DNA from: Triatoma infestans | Lineage: Eukaryota; Arthropoda; Insecta; Hemiptera; Reduviidae | Reading direction: 5' to 3' | Length of the DNA stretch: 64,000 nucleotides | Assembly (NCBI GenBank): GCA_011037195.1 | Contig: JAAEAF010001973.1 | Span: 62,001 to 126,000, forward strand | Part shown: positions 35,715 through 45,805 of the stretch, piece after piece | Layout: the number at the start of each line of letters is the position of its first letter | Position numbering within the stretch: the stretch's first letter is position 1 | Translations under genes and position numbers: made by a program | The notes under the pieces: generated by a model | What the model was told of the DNA's origin: nothing | The model's input: only the letters and a program-made list of their open reading frames with translations | Database searches by the model: none

Positions 35715-35790
35715 TAAGTTTTTGATAGTCAACCAGCGCGACTGGATGATAACTTGTAGATCGCCGGTTCAATCCCAGCGAGACCCATTT
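35715..35790 (+). mobile_element. tRNA-like SINE head
   Basis: On the plus strand TAGTCAACCAGCGCGACTGG (A-box-like) is followed by CCGGTTCAATCCCAGC (B-box-like, about 35763-35778). The T-arm has one mismatch and the acceptor stem does not pair well, so a tRNA-derived repeat or tRNA pseudogene is more likely than a functional tRNA. Confidence 0.5.
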
Positions 35791-36189
35791 CCTTTTTCTT
35801 AACTTTTTTTTGCGTGTGTTTCGCTCGTCTATTTTTTTCCTTTTCTTTCTCTTTATTTATTTATTTATTTTTATTTGTTATTTGTTATCTATTATTATTA
35901 AGATTAATACCATTATTAGTAGTAACCCTGATTACTCGTTCGAAATTCCCTTCTTATAATTCCTGATTTTTTTTATTTTTAATACTATTATTTTCCCGAC
36001 CTATTATTAATGTTTTTATTCTCCTATTCCGTTTATCATTGCCTTAATTTTCCCATCCTTTTTTTTCCTTTCCCTCTCCCTTCAACTCCCTATAGCAAAG
36101 GATCCTCCCCGTCTTCAATTGGCTAACCGGAACGGCACCGCCCTAGTTTCAGAGGGCTGTAACAAAACTTGTAATGTTTGCTGCATAAG
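35791..36189. other. Non-coding T-rich stretch
   Basis: Pyrimidine-rich, with (TTTA)n at 35850-35870. No gene. Confidence 0.5.
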
Positions 36190-36475
36190 ATAGAAAAGTA
36201 TGTTCAAAAATTTTTCTGAAAAAAAATGATTTTAGAGGGGGGGGGGGCGGACGTGTCAATTAGTTTAAATTTAAATTTTCACAAGCTTTGCTGGCTTTTT
36301 ACATAGAGCGCTCTACATAAGGTCGCTTAGAGATACACAAGTAAAATCTCCACCACCACTATTTATGGCCAGCCTAACTAAACATTGTAAAGTTGCGATT
36401 TTTCGAGAAAATTTCTTGATTAATTTGTATTGATTAGATTAGCAGAAAATCGTGTATGTATTACTTTATACCAGA
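36190..36475 (-). repeat. Family H variant, reversed partial copy
   Basis: The 5' terminus is decayed (reverse complement of TCTGGTATAAAG at 36464-36475). Homology to the left half of 10006-10589 is clear, including TTTATGGCCAGCC at about 36361. A run of G lies at 36236-36247. Confidence 0.65.
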
Positions 36476-36773
36476 TTTTTTTTACGATAAGAGATCGCAA
36501 ACGATAAGAGATTATACGAGTGAAATAATTTGTCAAATTATTTGCACTTTTACAAAGAAGTTTTTTATTTAAATATTTTTTCAACATATGAGAAATACTA
36601 GTTGAAATAAAACAACCAGGTGATTATTCTGTTCAAAAATAATGTATAAATTTATAAAAATGATGTACAAATGATAAATTAACGATTTATATCGTGTGTG
36701 TTTTGTGTGCAAGTTTTCGTGCATTTGCTTCTTGCACTAAAATTTTTGATTGTTTTTCTTTGGAAATTTTAAC

Positions 36774-36797
36774 AAAAATATATTTTTAGAGTAAGTG
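36774..36797 (+). promoter_or_regulatory. Possible upstream AT element and GTAAG motif of the 36930 ORF
   Basis: AAAAATATATTTTTAGAGTAAG lies about 135-155 bases upstream of the ATG. It holds a TATA-like tract followed by AGTAAG. The latter could be a splice donor or, if the ORF is of large-DNA-virus origin, resemble a late-promoter-type TAAG. Both readings are speculative. Confidence 0.2.
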
Positions 36798-36929
36798 ATA
36801 GCAGTTTTTTTCCTACACGCTTCCAGAAATGTACATTAACGAGCACAGTGTGTACGAGGAACGTCCAATCTCTTGTACTTAGAATATATATCGTTAACTA
36901 CGAACATCAATCTGCCAACACAGTTGGAT

Positions 36930-37778
36930 ATGAACAATAGAGTCACATTGCTGCGAAATACAGTAGCCATACATTTACTCACATCATGGGGCAAATGGAT
37001 GAACGATTACCATGACAACGGGGATAATAAAGAAGATAATGAGTATGAAGCTTGGAAAATCTATTATAAACCAAAAGGTTTTATCTTTTTAACAAAAGAT
37101 GCACCATTGGCCGTTGATATTACCGCACTGTGTGCAATATTTACTATATGCGGTCCGTTTATGTTAAGCTATCAAAATGAAATCGATGAAAATGCTAGAG
37201 AAGTGATCAAATTTCTTTTCGAAAAGTATAATATACATACAGTGTTGAATAGTGAATTTAATGAAGAAGAAATGGAAAATCCAAGGATTTCCTTATTAAG
37301 TGTGGTCAGATGTTTTCCAAATGTTTGCTGTGAATTATATTCATTGGGTATCTGTGGGCCAATGGTGCCGGCCAATATTTTGGGTAAAAGTTTTAAAACG
37401 AAAAAACGTGCCATACTGTGCCCATTGTTTCCAATGATGGCCAGTGAAATATTACTAAAACAGGATAGTTCAAATATTATACCACAGTTATTATGGATCG
37501 CTTGTAATGTGAATTTTGTTTGTCGTAAAAAAAATAAGATTAAAAGAAATATACAAAATATATGGAATCGTTTGAAACAGGACCTTAGAAGTAAATTGAT
37601 CAATGAAGAAGTACGCGTAAAGTTGTGCGTGAAATGGGATATATTGGACGAAAGGTACAAACTAAATAACATTATATTGAACACTAGAAGTTATTGTCTG
37701 CTTAAACTTGATGATACATTCTTTAATGATCCGATATGGAAAAAAGTGAGAAAGGAAATCGATGAATTTACCATTTAA
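36930..37778 (+). CDS. Intact single-exon ORF of unknown function, possibly endogenous viral
   Basis: This is the only long uninterrupted frame in the window that is neither low-complexity nor transposon-like. The frame opens upstream at a TTG (36873), but I chose the first ATG at 36930, giving 282 residues. Composition is normal and cysteine-rich. A hydrophobic segment (about residues 60-80, through A-L-C-A-I-F-T-I-C-G) is followed by a charged stretch, then a conserved-looking core V-V-R-C-F-P-N-V-C-C-E-L-Y and C-G-P-M-V-P (about residues 126-148). A lysine-rich basic patch lies near 198-205 and the C-terminus is helical and charged. No signal peptide, zinc finger or RT motif is seen. AATAAA follows 14 bases after the stop. 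The compact one-exon layout in a repeat-poor island suggests a captured viral gene; a nudivirus-like structural protein is one idea I cannot confirm. Family unassigned. Confidence 0.6.
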   Translation: MNNRVTLLRNTVAIHLLTSWGKWMNDYHDNGDNKEDNEYEAWKIYYKPKGFIFLTKDAPLAVDITALCAIFTICGPFMLSYQNEIDENAREVIKFLFEKYNIHTVLNSEFNEEEMENPRISLLSVVRCFPNVCCELYSLGICGPMVPANILGKSFKTKKRAILCPLFPMMASEILLKQDSSNIIPQLLWIACNVNFVCRKKNKIKRNIQNIWNRLKQDLRSKLINEEVRVKLCVKWDILDERYKLNNIILNTRSYCLLKLDDTFFNDPIWKKVRKEIDEFTI

Positions 37779-37791
37779 TATACTATTTTGT

Positions 37792-37797
37792 AATAAA
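37792..37797 (+). terminator. Polyadenylation signal AATAAA
   Basis: A canonical AATAAA starts 14 bases after the TAA stop of the 36930 ORF. This tight spacing is typical of compact viral or retrocopied genes, though AATAAA is frequent in AT-rich DNA. Confidence 0.6.
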
Positions 37798-37965
37798 GTC
37801 TGATTTCTCAATTATTGATAATTAGCACTCTTTTTTTTATTTATTTAATAATATAAGAGGTCTGCACAGCTGGAAAGCATCATAGATATGGTATAAACAT
37901 GTAAATATAAACTGATTTTGCTATATGTGCAAGTTTGTTAATCGCACTGTTTTAGCAACAACATC

Positions 37966-37987
37966 CTGATGATGGCGAAAACCGGTC
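37966..37987 (+). ncRNA. Decayed hammerhead-like motif
   Basis: CTGATGA is followed by a shortened GGCGAAAACCGGTC. Compared with the fuller motif at 56741-56770, most of stem II and its partner strand are deleted. Flanking CATC and GATG could still form a 4-bp stem I. It is probably inactive. Confidence 0.45.
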
Positions 37988-38034
37988 GATGACCACAACA
38001 AAATGAAACAAGTTCTCACGTAATCTCCGATAAG

Positions 38035-38470
38035 AGGAAATATGCAACCGTATTTTTTTGCCCCAAGAATAAACAAAAGAAACGCAAGAACCTCAAAACT
38101 TGATAATATTCCGTATCTTACATAACAAGTTCAATAAAAAATCCAAAGTGCGAATTTACTGAGATTAATTTTTTGTTTCTAGTTTTTTCGCGATTTTCTC
38201 AAAAAATAGCTCCAGCGATTTTCTTTAAACTTTATATACCTACTATCTGCACATACAAATACCTATCACTTTTAATCGAATCATTTTTCCTGGGAAATAT
38301 GTTTTTTTGGGGGGTTGGCTGGGGGTTCTAAAGTGGTCATTTTAGTATAATGTTTGGTTCTATTACTGTGATCATATTAAGATGTATTGAAGAAAAAACG
38401 ACTAACTGGAGTAGTAAGAAAAAAACCTGTTAGGGTTTCGTAATAGATTCATATTTTTTCATTTGTAAAT
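38035..38470 (-). repeat. Family H repeat, reversed partial copy
   Basis: The terminus is decayed (GATAAGAGGAAATATGC at about 38031). The internal unit GCGATTTTCTCAAAAAATAGC (about 38188), TTTTCCTGGGAAATATG and a G-rich tract at 38310-38330 are clear. Confidence 0.6.
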
Positions 38471-39983
38471 CGTCATTTCCTTTCATAATACATAACTTTA
38501 ATTTCATTCGAAACTTTTCGAGTTTGAATAAAAATACCAGGGGAAAATATTAAAAACGAAAACTATATTATTCTTTCTTCAGGATTGCCTCCTTTTTCTT
38601 TTTCTTTCTTTAATCCTTTTTGCTTTTCAATATGAATTTAAAAATTACATTTACTATTGTGAAAAACCAATTTGCTAATGTCTAGAAAAAAAAAACAATT
38701 TCTCACTTTGGACACGGGGAAAGTTGATAATAATCAAAAGAAAAAAAAAGGACAAGCCTGTCAAAAAGAAAATGAAAGGTACAAAATGGAAGCCAAAGCT
38801 AACTTTTGTATATTTCTAAACGAATCAACTTTCATCACAGGTGTGATGATGTTATTGGCGAAGACATTATCTGAGAACAAAAATATCCCTAGACTAAAAA
38901 CATCCATTCTTACAGTGTTATTATGCTCTGCCCCCAGACACTGTTCACTAATTGAGACACCTACTTCCATCGCTAAACGAATCAACCGAAAAAGGAAAAA
39001 GAAGAAATAAGGATAAAAGGATATTGTTGTTGATGACTTTTCCATCTCATTTTTCCCCTTCACAGAATAATGGAAGATAAGCTTTCAAGTTTCCTTCTTC
39101 ATCAACTTGCTTGTAAATAATAATAACGTTCTTTTACCGTGTTTATTCTGTTATCTCACACATCCTCTTTACTATCTTCATATTCTTTTTCCTTCCTGCA
39201 AACATTATAATATATAAATAGCAACAAAAGAAACTGAAACCTTTATCTATTAAAAGCTTTTCATCAGGCTAATAACGAAGTAGTGAAAGGACATAGTTGA
39301 CTGAAGAAGGTTACTTCTCACTGAAGACTAAATCCAATATGGCTGTTTGAAAATAATAAACTTGGAGAGCATTTTTTTTCCATGCTTTCCTCGACTAAAA
39401 CCGTGCTCCATATTAATGGTACTATAATGGGGCACAGTCTTGCGTATGTATATGTAGCTCAGACAGTGGTAATATATTCATAATATTTATCCATCAGTAC
39501 GCATAGCTAACCTAGCCAATCACTCTCAGATGAAAATGTCAAATTCATAACAACTAACTTAACAGTTAAATCATATTTACATTCAAGGTATGCTTATTTG
39601 CTAGAAAAATACTTGTTTAAGTTTTTCTTGTAAATTTTGACTTGTTTAATTTTTTTTTATACCTAGTTTACTTTGAATTGTTTACGTCATATAATAAATA
39701 CAATATGTAACATTACTCCCCCACTCCCAGATCCAATGTATTGTCATTTACAACAAAATGAAGATCTAAAAAATATCTTCGTGACATGCCCTGTGTACTA
39801 AACCTGTAACGGAATATTACAAATTTAATAACGAGGAAAATTGGATGGACAAGCTGCTCAATTCAAAGGACTTAACTGCCTTAAAATTAATTTGTATCTA
39901 CGGGTTTAATTGCTCAAATTTAGTGATCACCTACTTAATGGTCTCTATTAATAATTAATAACATAAATTAAATTTAATAATTG
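38471..39983. other. Non-coding stretch
   Basis: An open frame of 112 codons at 38672-39010 is A-rich and Lys-rich at both ends, and no domain is recognised. I do not call it a gene. The rest is AT-rich. Confidence 0.45.
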
Positions 39984-40640
39984 CGAATTTAACTCAATAC
40001 TACTCTCTCCTGCAAACTTAGTTCGCTACCTTGGGATGTACATCGACACCAGACTAAAATGGAATCCACATACGAGACTAAAAGAATGGAACTTAACAAA
40101 CGGAATAAATTACTACTCAGACTAATAGGGAGACAATCGAAACTACCTCTCGAGCACTAACGACTAATATACAACTGTATACTGAAACCGATGTGGACTT
40201 ACGGACTTGAACTGTGGGGTTCAACCAAGCGCTCAAATTCCCAGAAAATTCAGTCTTTTCAGTCAAAAATACTCCGTCAGATAACAGATGCTCCGTTCTA
40301 TGTCTCTGACTCTACCCTCCACAACGATATCAAAATCCCATATGTATCTGAAGCTATTAAATAAATGTAAAAAAATTCTACGACTTTCTTGCTCTCAACT
40401 CTAATCCTCTTGTTCATAATCTCGCTTCCTCAACAATACCAGATAATCCACCCTGTCGACTGAGCCGCTGTTGGCGCCGTGATCACCTCCAGCAATAGGA
40501 AGCAATACCTGTGAGAGTGTTACCGCTGGGTAGCTTCTCTCTTCCAGCTAATCACATCGTTCATCATCACATTTAATTATATTTATTTATGTATATTGTG
40601 AATTTCAAATAAAAACAAAAAAAATTGCAAAAATAAAACA
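39984..40640 (+). pseudogene. Jockey-type LINE, 5'-truncated 3' fragment
   Basis: The plus strand encodes the RT thumb and C-terminus: L-V-R-Y-L-G-M-Y-I-D-T-R-L-K-W-N-P-H (40018-40071), then M-W-T-Y-G-L-E-L-W-G-S-T-K-R (40191-40232), and D-A-P-F-Y-V-S (about 40287). Frameshifts and stops follow (40155, 40370 onward). The 3' UTR ends in A-rich sequence at about 40605-40640. It is very similar to the minus-strand copy at 5002-5723 but older, as shown by its disrupted frame. Confidence 0.85.
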
Positions 40641-40788
40641 AAATACATCACGAAAATGCTGTGGGATGATGTAGTTCATTATCTAAGTGTCTCTTCTTTC
40701 AAGTTTTGTTTAGTTTTTTTTTTGGCCCCAGTGGTTTTACTACGAAAATTATGTGTAATCTCTTTTAATTGTTTTTTTATTTTAATCC

Positions 40789-40819
40789 CTGAACAAGACA
40801 ATAAATTTGTTGAAACGTC
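40789..40819 (+). ncRNA. Degenerate hammerhead-like motif
   Basis: CTGAACA, a hairpin GACAA/taaa/TTGTT (one G-U pair), then GAAACGTC. Relative to CTGANGA the G8 is C, which should abolish catalysis. The GACAA stem resembles that of the motifs at 61383 and 63727, so it is probably a relic of the same element type. Confidence 0.45.
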
Positions 40820-40859
40820 GTATAATTTAACAAAAGTGAATTTTCATTGACTGCTCCTC

Positions 40860-42056
40860 GTGATCTCCTACAATTATTTTAAATTGTATAATGTATAGCT
40901 CACTATACTCCATAGCAAAAGTTGTTATGGACCAATAAACAAATTGAATTGAATTGAAAATATCGTAAATTCCCACATAAGTTCCCCAGTCTTATTTCGA
41001 TTTTGGCAAAGGAAATTGGGACTTTTTTATTCTTTTACTCTTCCGTAATTTGCTATATGATGACCTGCCCTCGACCAAAATTTGACATAAGAAACTGCCA
41101 CTTTTACAGATTTTCCAATTAAATTTTTTGACATTCAATGACTTGTTATTTCTATGAACAGAGAATTTCTTATATTATTTAACTTAGGTTATTCAAAATA
41201 TTGAACAGCGCTTCAGCGGAATTAACTGTAGCAAAATATAAAATTCTTTTAGCTCTTTAAAAATAATGTTTGGTGTCTTTTTATAATTTAATAAATCACC
41301 TGCTCAAGTTATTCTGAGCAGGGATGGACTCAGAATAACTTGCGCCTGAAGCAAGAATTTTTTTTTTTTACTACCACTAACGAGTAATATAAAAATATAC
41401 AAGTTAATACGCGCATTTTCCCGTAAATCTCATTTTCCATTTTTACTTTCACTTATTAAATTGTAAGAAAAATACAGTAAATACCTTTTCTGTTCATCAC
41501 ATATTATTTACTGTTGGAAGTCGGATATATTTTATTATCAGAATTTTGTAATTCTTATTTATTTAAAAGGTTGGTTCATTTTTGCCATTTTCCATCCCCT
41601 TCTAAGAGCCGCTTGTAACAACTCTTTTATTTTACTTGCCGCTTCATCCACTAAGCTCGAAGTACATTCCATGTGGAAAATTTTTATATATAATTTCATA
41701 TTCATATAAAAATTGTATGAATTTAATTTTAGGCAACTTTAACCAAAGTTGTGGGCGTGATAACATTGCGAAACGGCTGAATCTCATCACTAAGCAAACG
41801 AAATACTGAAATAAAATGAACATTTTTTATCAAAAGCACGCAAATTTCAAAGACAAAAATTAGTCTTCAATATTCACAGCTTCTTTAGAAATATGATTTC
41901 TGATTCCAAAATGAATTTGTATAACTTCTTTTTTGCTTAACAGCGTAATTGAATTTACACTTTTCTTTCAAATTTCTTCGTTGGTTTTCCAGCAAAACAT
42001 ATAAGCTTGGTCTTAATATACGATAACAATGTTTACATGTTACAACAAAGTACATG
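40860..42056. other. Non-coding AT-rich stretch
   Basis: No gene or transposon protein. One hairpin is listed separately. Confidence 0.5.
41305..41342. repeat. 14-bp stem hairpin
   Basis: CAAGTTATTCTGAG and CTCAGAATAACTTG are perfect inverted copies around a short loop containing CAGGGATGGA. Confidence 0.75.
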
Positions 42057-42215
42057 TTTTAGATTACATTAGATTGAAAACGGGGAGGACAAAGCCTCAT
42101 TCCACTGCGACCTGAATTGAGAAGACTATTGTAGATCCCCTGGGGTTCGGTACATCCTTCAGCTTCGCCCTCTCAATCAGGCCTAGCAAAGCTGAAAATG
42201 GCTCCGTCATGAAGC
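42057..42215. repeat. Unclassified GC-richer insertion
   Basis: A block of about 150 bp (ACGGGGAGGACAAAGCC.. to ..TGGCTCCGTCATGAAG) differs sharply in composition from its surroundings. TACATGTTT occurs just before it (about 42050) and just after it (about 42222), which may be a target duplication. A B-box-like GGGGTTCGGTAC at about 42142 hints at a SINE, but no A-box is convincing. Confidence 0.4.
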
Positions 42216-42582
42216 TCAAATACATGTTTCAAGTTCCCTTATATACGAAGAACAAAGTTTTTTGGCGAATGGTCTTTTTTTGTGTGTTTTAACAAAATAT
42301 CACAAAAGCGAAAAATCCCGGAACCCACAAACGTGAGCTTCCTTTTAAGTTATATTTTTTTTATTTTATCACGATTTGTAGGAGAAAAAGTAAGAAAATA
42401 ACTACAAAGATTTTTGTTTACACTTTGTTCTATAAACATAAAAGCCCATATTATTTGACTACTGTAATAAGACCAATAGCTACATAAAATTTATCACATA
42501 AAATCAGGACTCAATAGTTCAATTAGCAATTGCATCAAGGTGCCACCACTTAGTCTTCGAATATTGACGAATAGGCTTCAAG
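42216..42582 (-). repeat. Family H repeat, partial reversed copy
   Basis: ATACATGTTTCAAGTTCCC (42222), a GTTTTTTGGCGAATGGTC block (about 42257) and TATCACAAAAGCGAAAAATC (about 42298) match other copies. Interior units then decay. Confidence 0.55.
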
Positions 42583-42975
42583 TTCCACAACCAATTCTCA
42601 CCTAGAAGCTCTGTCTCTAGCAGTAAGGGAAATTAAATAGAAATTAACCAGGTTGAAAAGCTTAAGGTTCAGATAAACTTTAAAGAGTAAAGCGTTAGTC
42701 GCTTATCAACCTAGAAATGTTCACACCAGCTCATCACCGTTTGAACAAGCAAAAGCTCTAACAAGTAACACCATTTTTAAACGACTGATAACAGCCAATG
42801 CTATCCCATTCTAGATTCATCACGCAACCTACAATCATTTACTCTTCGCTCGGTCACCCTTATATTCTTCTCTCCTTACCCAGTAAATCGTTAAAATATA
42901 AATTGTGTAAATAGTATTAGTTCGTGTGTCCTCAATTCACCCACCATCATTTCCTTCTACATTACAACTCCAACT
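42583..42975 (+). repeat. LTR-like dispersed repeat, copy A
   Basis: Collinear but diverged similarity to 54195-54610. Both contain TCACCTAGAA, TTTAAAGAGT, a CGACTGA(C/T)A block, TTCATCACGCA, a TATATTCTTCTCTCCTTA or TATATACTCTTCTCTCCTTA segment that looks like a TATA box plus initiator, GTTAAAATATAAAT, and CACCATCATTTCCT. No coding sequence is present. A solo LTR is plausible, but TG..CA ends and target duplications were not found. Confidence 0.55.
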
Positions 42976-44459
42976 CAGTTATTGAAGAAGAATAGCAAAT
43001 AATTCTGTTTTTTGTTTTTTTTTAACATTTAAAATATTTAGTGGGGGGGGGTAGTAATTTGAATGTACCTGACGACATTTTTTATTCGATTGGGGGGGGG
43101 ATGGAACATTTCAATCCTGAATGAGGGCCGAACGTTTACGGAGACAGTCGAACCAGTTAAGAATAGAATTTTAATATTATTGTCAAAAATCATTCAATCA
43201 ATTTGTATTTGAATTAATTATTATTTGATCTTTTTTTGGGGGTGGGAGAGGTTATTTCTTTATCGGTGTGTAACCAATTTCGAATTTATTTAACTGGAGT
43301 AGTATTATAATAATATTATAGCGTATAATATATAATGTATAGTTTATAATCAGATATTTAACTTTATTTGTTGGTTTAAAATATTGGTGTGTATAATTTA
43401 AACTGCTTTATTTCCTTATTATTCCATGATCCCCCCCCGAAGCTTTACATTTTCGTGAAAATCAGTTTTTTGTTTTGTTTTTTAATTTGGTGGCTTTTTG
43501 CGCGGAGAACCAAAAGGAGAATAAGATGAAAAAAGTTGCTGAAGAAATGTGTAAAAATAATAATAATAATAATTTTAATGGAAAGATATATAGGCGTTGT
43601 TTGGTTGTCAACTATAAAAAAGGTTTGTTACAAAATAGTGTTGGGATCCTCGTTAATTTCACAGGCTGTGGAGCGAGACACGACGTCATGGGAGCAAGGA
43701 GAAAATGAAGAAGAGAGAAAAAGAAGAAGAACTGTCCAGGTAGACGAGACAGCTGAAAAAGAAAACATGAGAAATGTGAAGTTGCAGAGAAATTCTCAGG
43801 TTCTCTAAACTGGGATCATAAATCTGAGCTGGTTATCGAGAGAGAAAGAATTCCTTTTGTTTTTCTAATCTCTCTTATTCAATTTATCTTTTTCACTATC
43901 TCACTTTTTCTACAACTGTTCGCAATGAACAATACAATTAAGTATGCCATTTAATTATCTTTGTAGGAACTTTTCTTTGGCTTAAATTTCTTCACTTTTC
44001 CTTCTTTTTCTATGTCATTGAAGCAGTCAAAAAAAAAGGGGCATTATAACTTTAAAACTAATTGGATTTTTAAAAATCTAATTTAAAAAAGGTAACACAC
44101 CTTCTCTTAAGTCAATCATTACACTATAACTCGCACATTTGCTTCAAACTTGGAAACTTAACTAAACTTATAGTTGGCCCTTTATTTTATGTTTTCATAT
44201 TTAATTATTTAGTAGATAGATGATTTCATTTAATTATATGTCATTTGTTGGTGACTCTCTCATTTCGGAAAACTCTCCGTTAAAGCATTGCTAGAATTCT
44301 AAGTTCAAAGAAACTGGTTAATCAATCCAAAACGCGCCTTTATAAAATAGAAATTTGAGTTTTGCGTAATTATCAGAAAAAAGGACCCATATATTTTCTT
44401 TAAACTTGAAATGCTAACTTTACATATGTATGTAAACATATCACTTTTATTGAATATGT
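42976..44459. other. Non-coding stretch
   Basis: G runs at 43043-43052 and 43093-43102. An open frame at 43475-43808 is A-rich and Glu/Lys-rich without a recognised domain. No gene is supported. Confidence 0.45.
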
Positions 44460-44600
44460 ATTTGGATCCACAGTGCTGGGATTTTATCCGTAATTTTGTT
44501 GGTCCTGACCGTTTTGGGATATTCATCCATTGTATTATATAAAATGAGTATGATTCAGACTATGAATCCACCAAGTTCGATTAGAGATATTTTCTGTGAT
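44460..44600 (-). repeat. Decayed arm of the palindromic hammerhead-bearing element
   Basis: GCTGGGATTTTATCCGTAA, TTGGTCCTGACCGTTTTGG and TATTCATCCATTGTA (44475-44533), then CCACCAAGTTCG (about 44570), align with one arm of 12984-13282. The hammerhead core has lost its GAAA and CUGANGA bases. This shows the element was dispersed. Confidence 0.6.
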
Positions 44601-44720
44601 AGCCTGCTTCTTTTTATGTTCATCCACGGTACGATTAGAGAGCTGACTTAACATTTCTGACACGTACAAAGTCAAATGATTGTTTTCACAAATCAATCAA
44701 AAATAATCAATCTATTAATT

Positions 44721-44810
44721 TTTTCTAGTAAGAGGAAGTATAGCGATCATGTCAAATTTTCGAAATTGAGTTTTCACCGGAAATACATGTTTTGAGGTCC
44801 CCCAGGTACA
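44721..44810 (-). repeat. Family H 3'-terminal fragment
   Basis: It holds CTAGTAAGAGGAAGTATAGC and CATGTCAAATTTTCG, then TGAGTTTTCACCGGAAATAC and GAGGTCCCCCAGGTACA. It is cut by a forward copy that starts in its A-run at 44825. Confidence 0.8.
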
Positions 44811-44824
44811 AAAAAAAAAAAAAA

Positions 44825-45805
44825 TCTGGTGTGAAACACTCACACAACTTTCTCTTACTCCACTTCTCAAAATTAAAATTGACAATACAATTTTATAGTT
44901 TGTGTACCAAATTTAACGAAATTCGTCGAAAACTGAAAAACTGTTCAGTAAAAGTGCACTTCCGGTTTAGTAATTTTCTTGAAACACGGACTTTTAGCTA
45001 TCTATTTATTTCTAATTAATTCTGTTTGGATGACAGGATTGTGTAATCAACTATGATAGCACTTTAGAGGAAGCTATAACCACACCCCTAACCTATAAGT
45101 GCCCTTAAATGAATTTTCCCAGTGAAATGTTTTATATAAATGATGTAGATCTTTGCATGTTTAGTTTATATACGAAGTTTCAAGAAAATTGTCGGAGCCA
45201 TTTCTGAGAAAATCCCTTAAAAGTGAAAAAAATCATTTAATAACCTGGTAAAGTAAACGCACTTCCGGTTATCCGATTTTTCAATTTGGAATTTCAACAA
45301 CATATTCAATTCTAATTAACATTATTTAGACGGCAGAATTGTCTAATAAACTGAAATAGCACTTCAGATGAAAACCTAACCCCACCCCTCCCCCAGAAGT
45401 GCCTTAAATAAATTTTTCCGGAGAAATGTTTCAAATAAAAGTTGTAGTTGTTAGTATGTGTAGTTGATATACCAAGTTTGAAGAAAATCGTTGGAGCTAT
45501 TTTTGAGAAAATCGCAAAAATGTAAAAAAAAAAAAATTAATAAGTGGTACTTCCGGTTGAGGAATTTTGACAGATGACCCACTGTCGGATCCTATGTAAA
45601 TCAAGATCGAACTTTCTACGATGTTTCGTTTTGAGCTATGCTGTTCACATCTACATACACACACATACACACACACAGATCATTTGCTAAAAACCACTTT
45701 TTTGGACTCAAGGGACCTCAAAACAGATATTTCCGGTGAAAACTCGATATCGAAAATTTGACACGATTACAATACTTCCTCTTACTAGGAGTAAGAGAAA
45801 GTAAA
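44825..45805 (+). repeat. Family H repeat, best-preserved forward copy
   Basis: This is the cleanest reference copy. The 5' terminus TCTGGTGTGAAACACTCAC (44825) is followed by ACTTTCTCTTACTCC. Two or three internal units of 200-250 bp share AGTGCACTTCCGGTT, GAAAATCG(T)TGGAGC and a pyrimidine/C-rich tract. A (CA)n tract lies at 45655-45680. The 3' block GGACTCAAGGGACCTC..GAAAACTCGAT..ACACGATTACAATAC then leads to the hairpin CTCTTACTAGGAGTAAGAG (45779-45797) and AAAGTAAAA. The word CTTTCTCTTACTCC near the 5' end is the reverse complement of the outer part of the 3' hairpin, a subterminal inverted repeat. No ORF. Confidence 0.85.

Noticed and set aside
35715..35790. Functional tRNA gene
   Set aside because: A and B boxes are present but acceptor and T-stem pairing is poor; a SINE head or pseudo-tRNA explains it better.
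36236..36247. Long G or C homopolymers (also near 881, 43043, 43093, 52381) as regulatory elements
   Set aside because: Several lie at a fixed G-rich position inside family H units, and their length may be affected by assembly error.
37172..37684. Minus-strand frame of 170 codons within the 36930 ORF
   Set aside because: It is antisense to the better-supported plus-strand ORF, is shorter, and lacks its own start context or polyadenylation signal.
41305..41342. 14-bp hairpin as a ribozyme or terminator
   Set aside because: It lacks hammerhead core bases, and there is no gene nearby for it to act on.
44825..45805. Family H as a SINE or LINE 3' end
   Set aside because: No polymerase III boxes, no poly(A)-tail polarity and no target duplications; the hairpin and TC start fit a rolling-circle element better.
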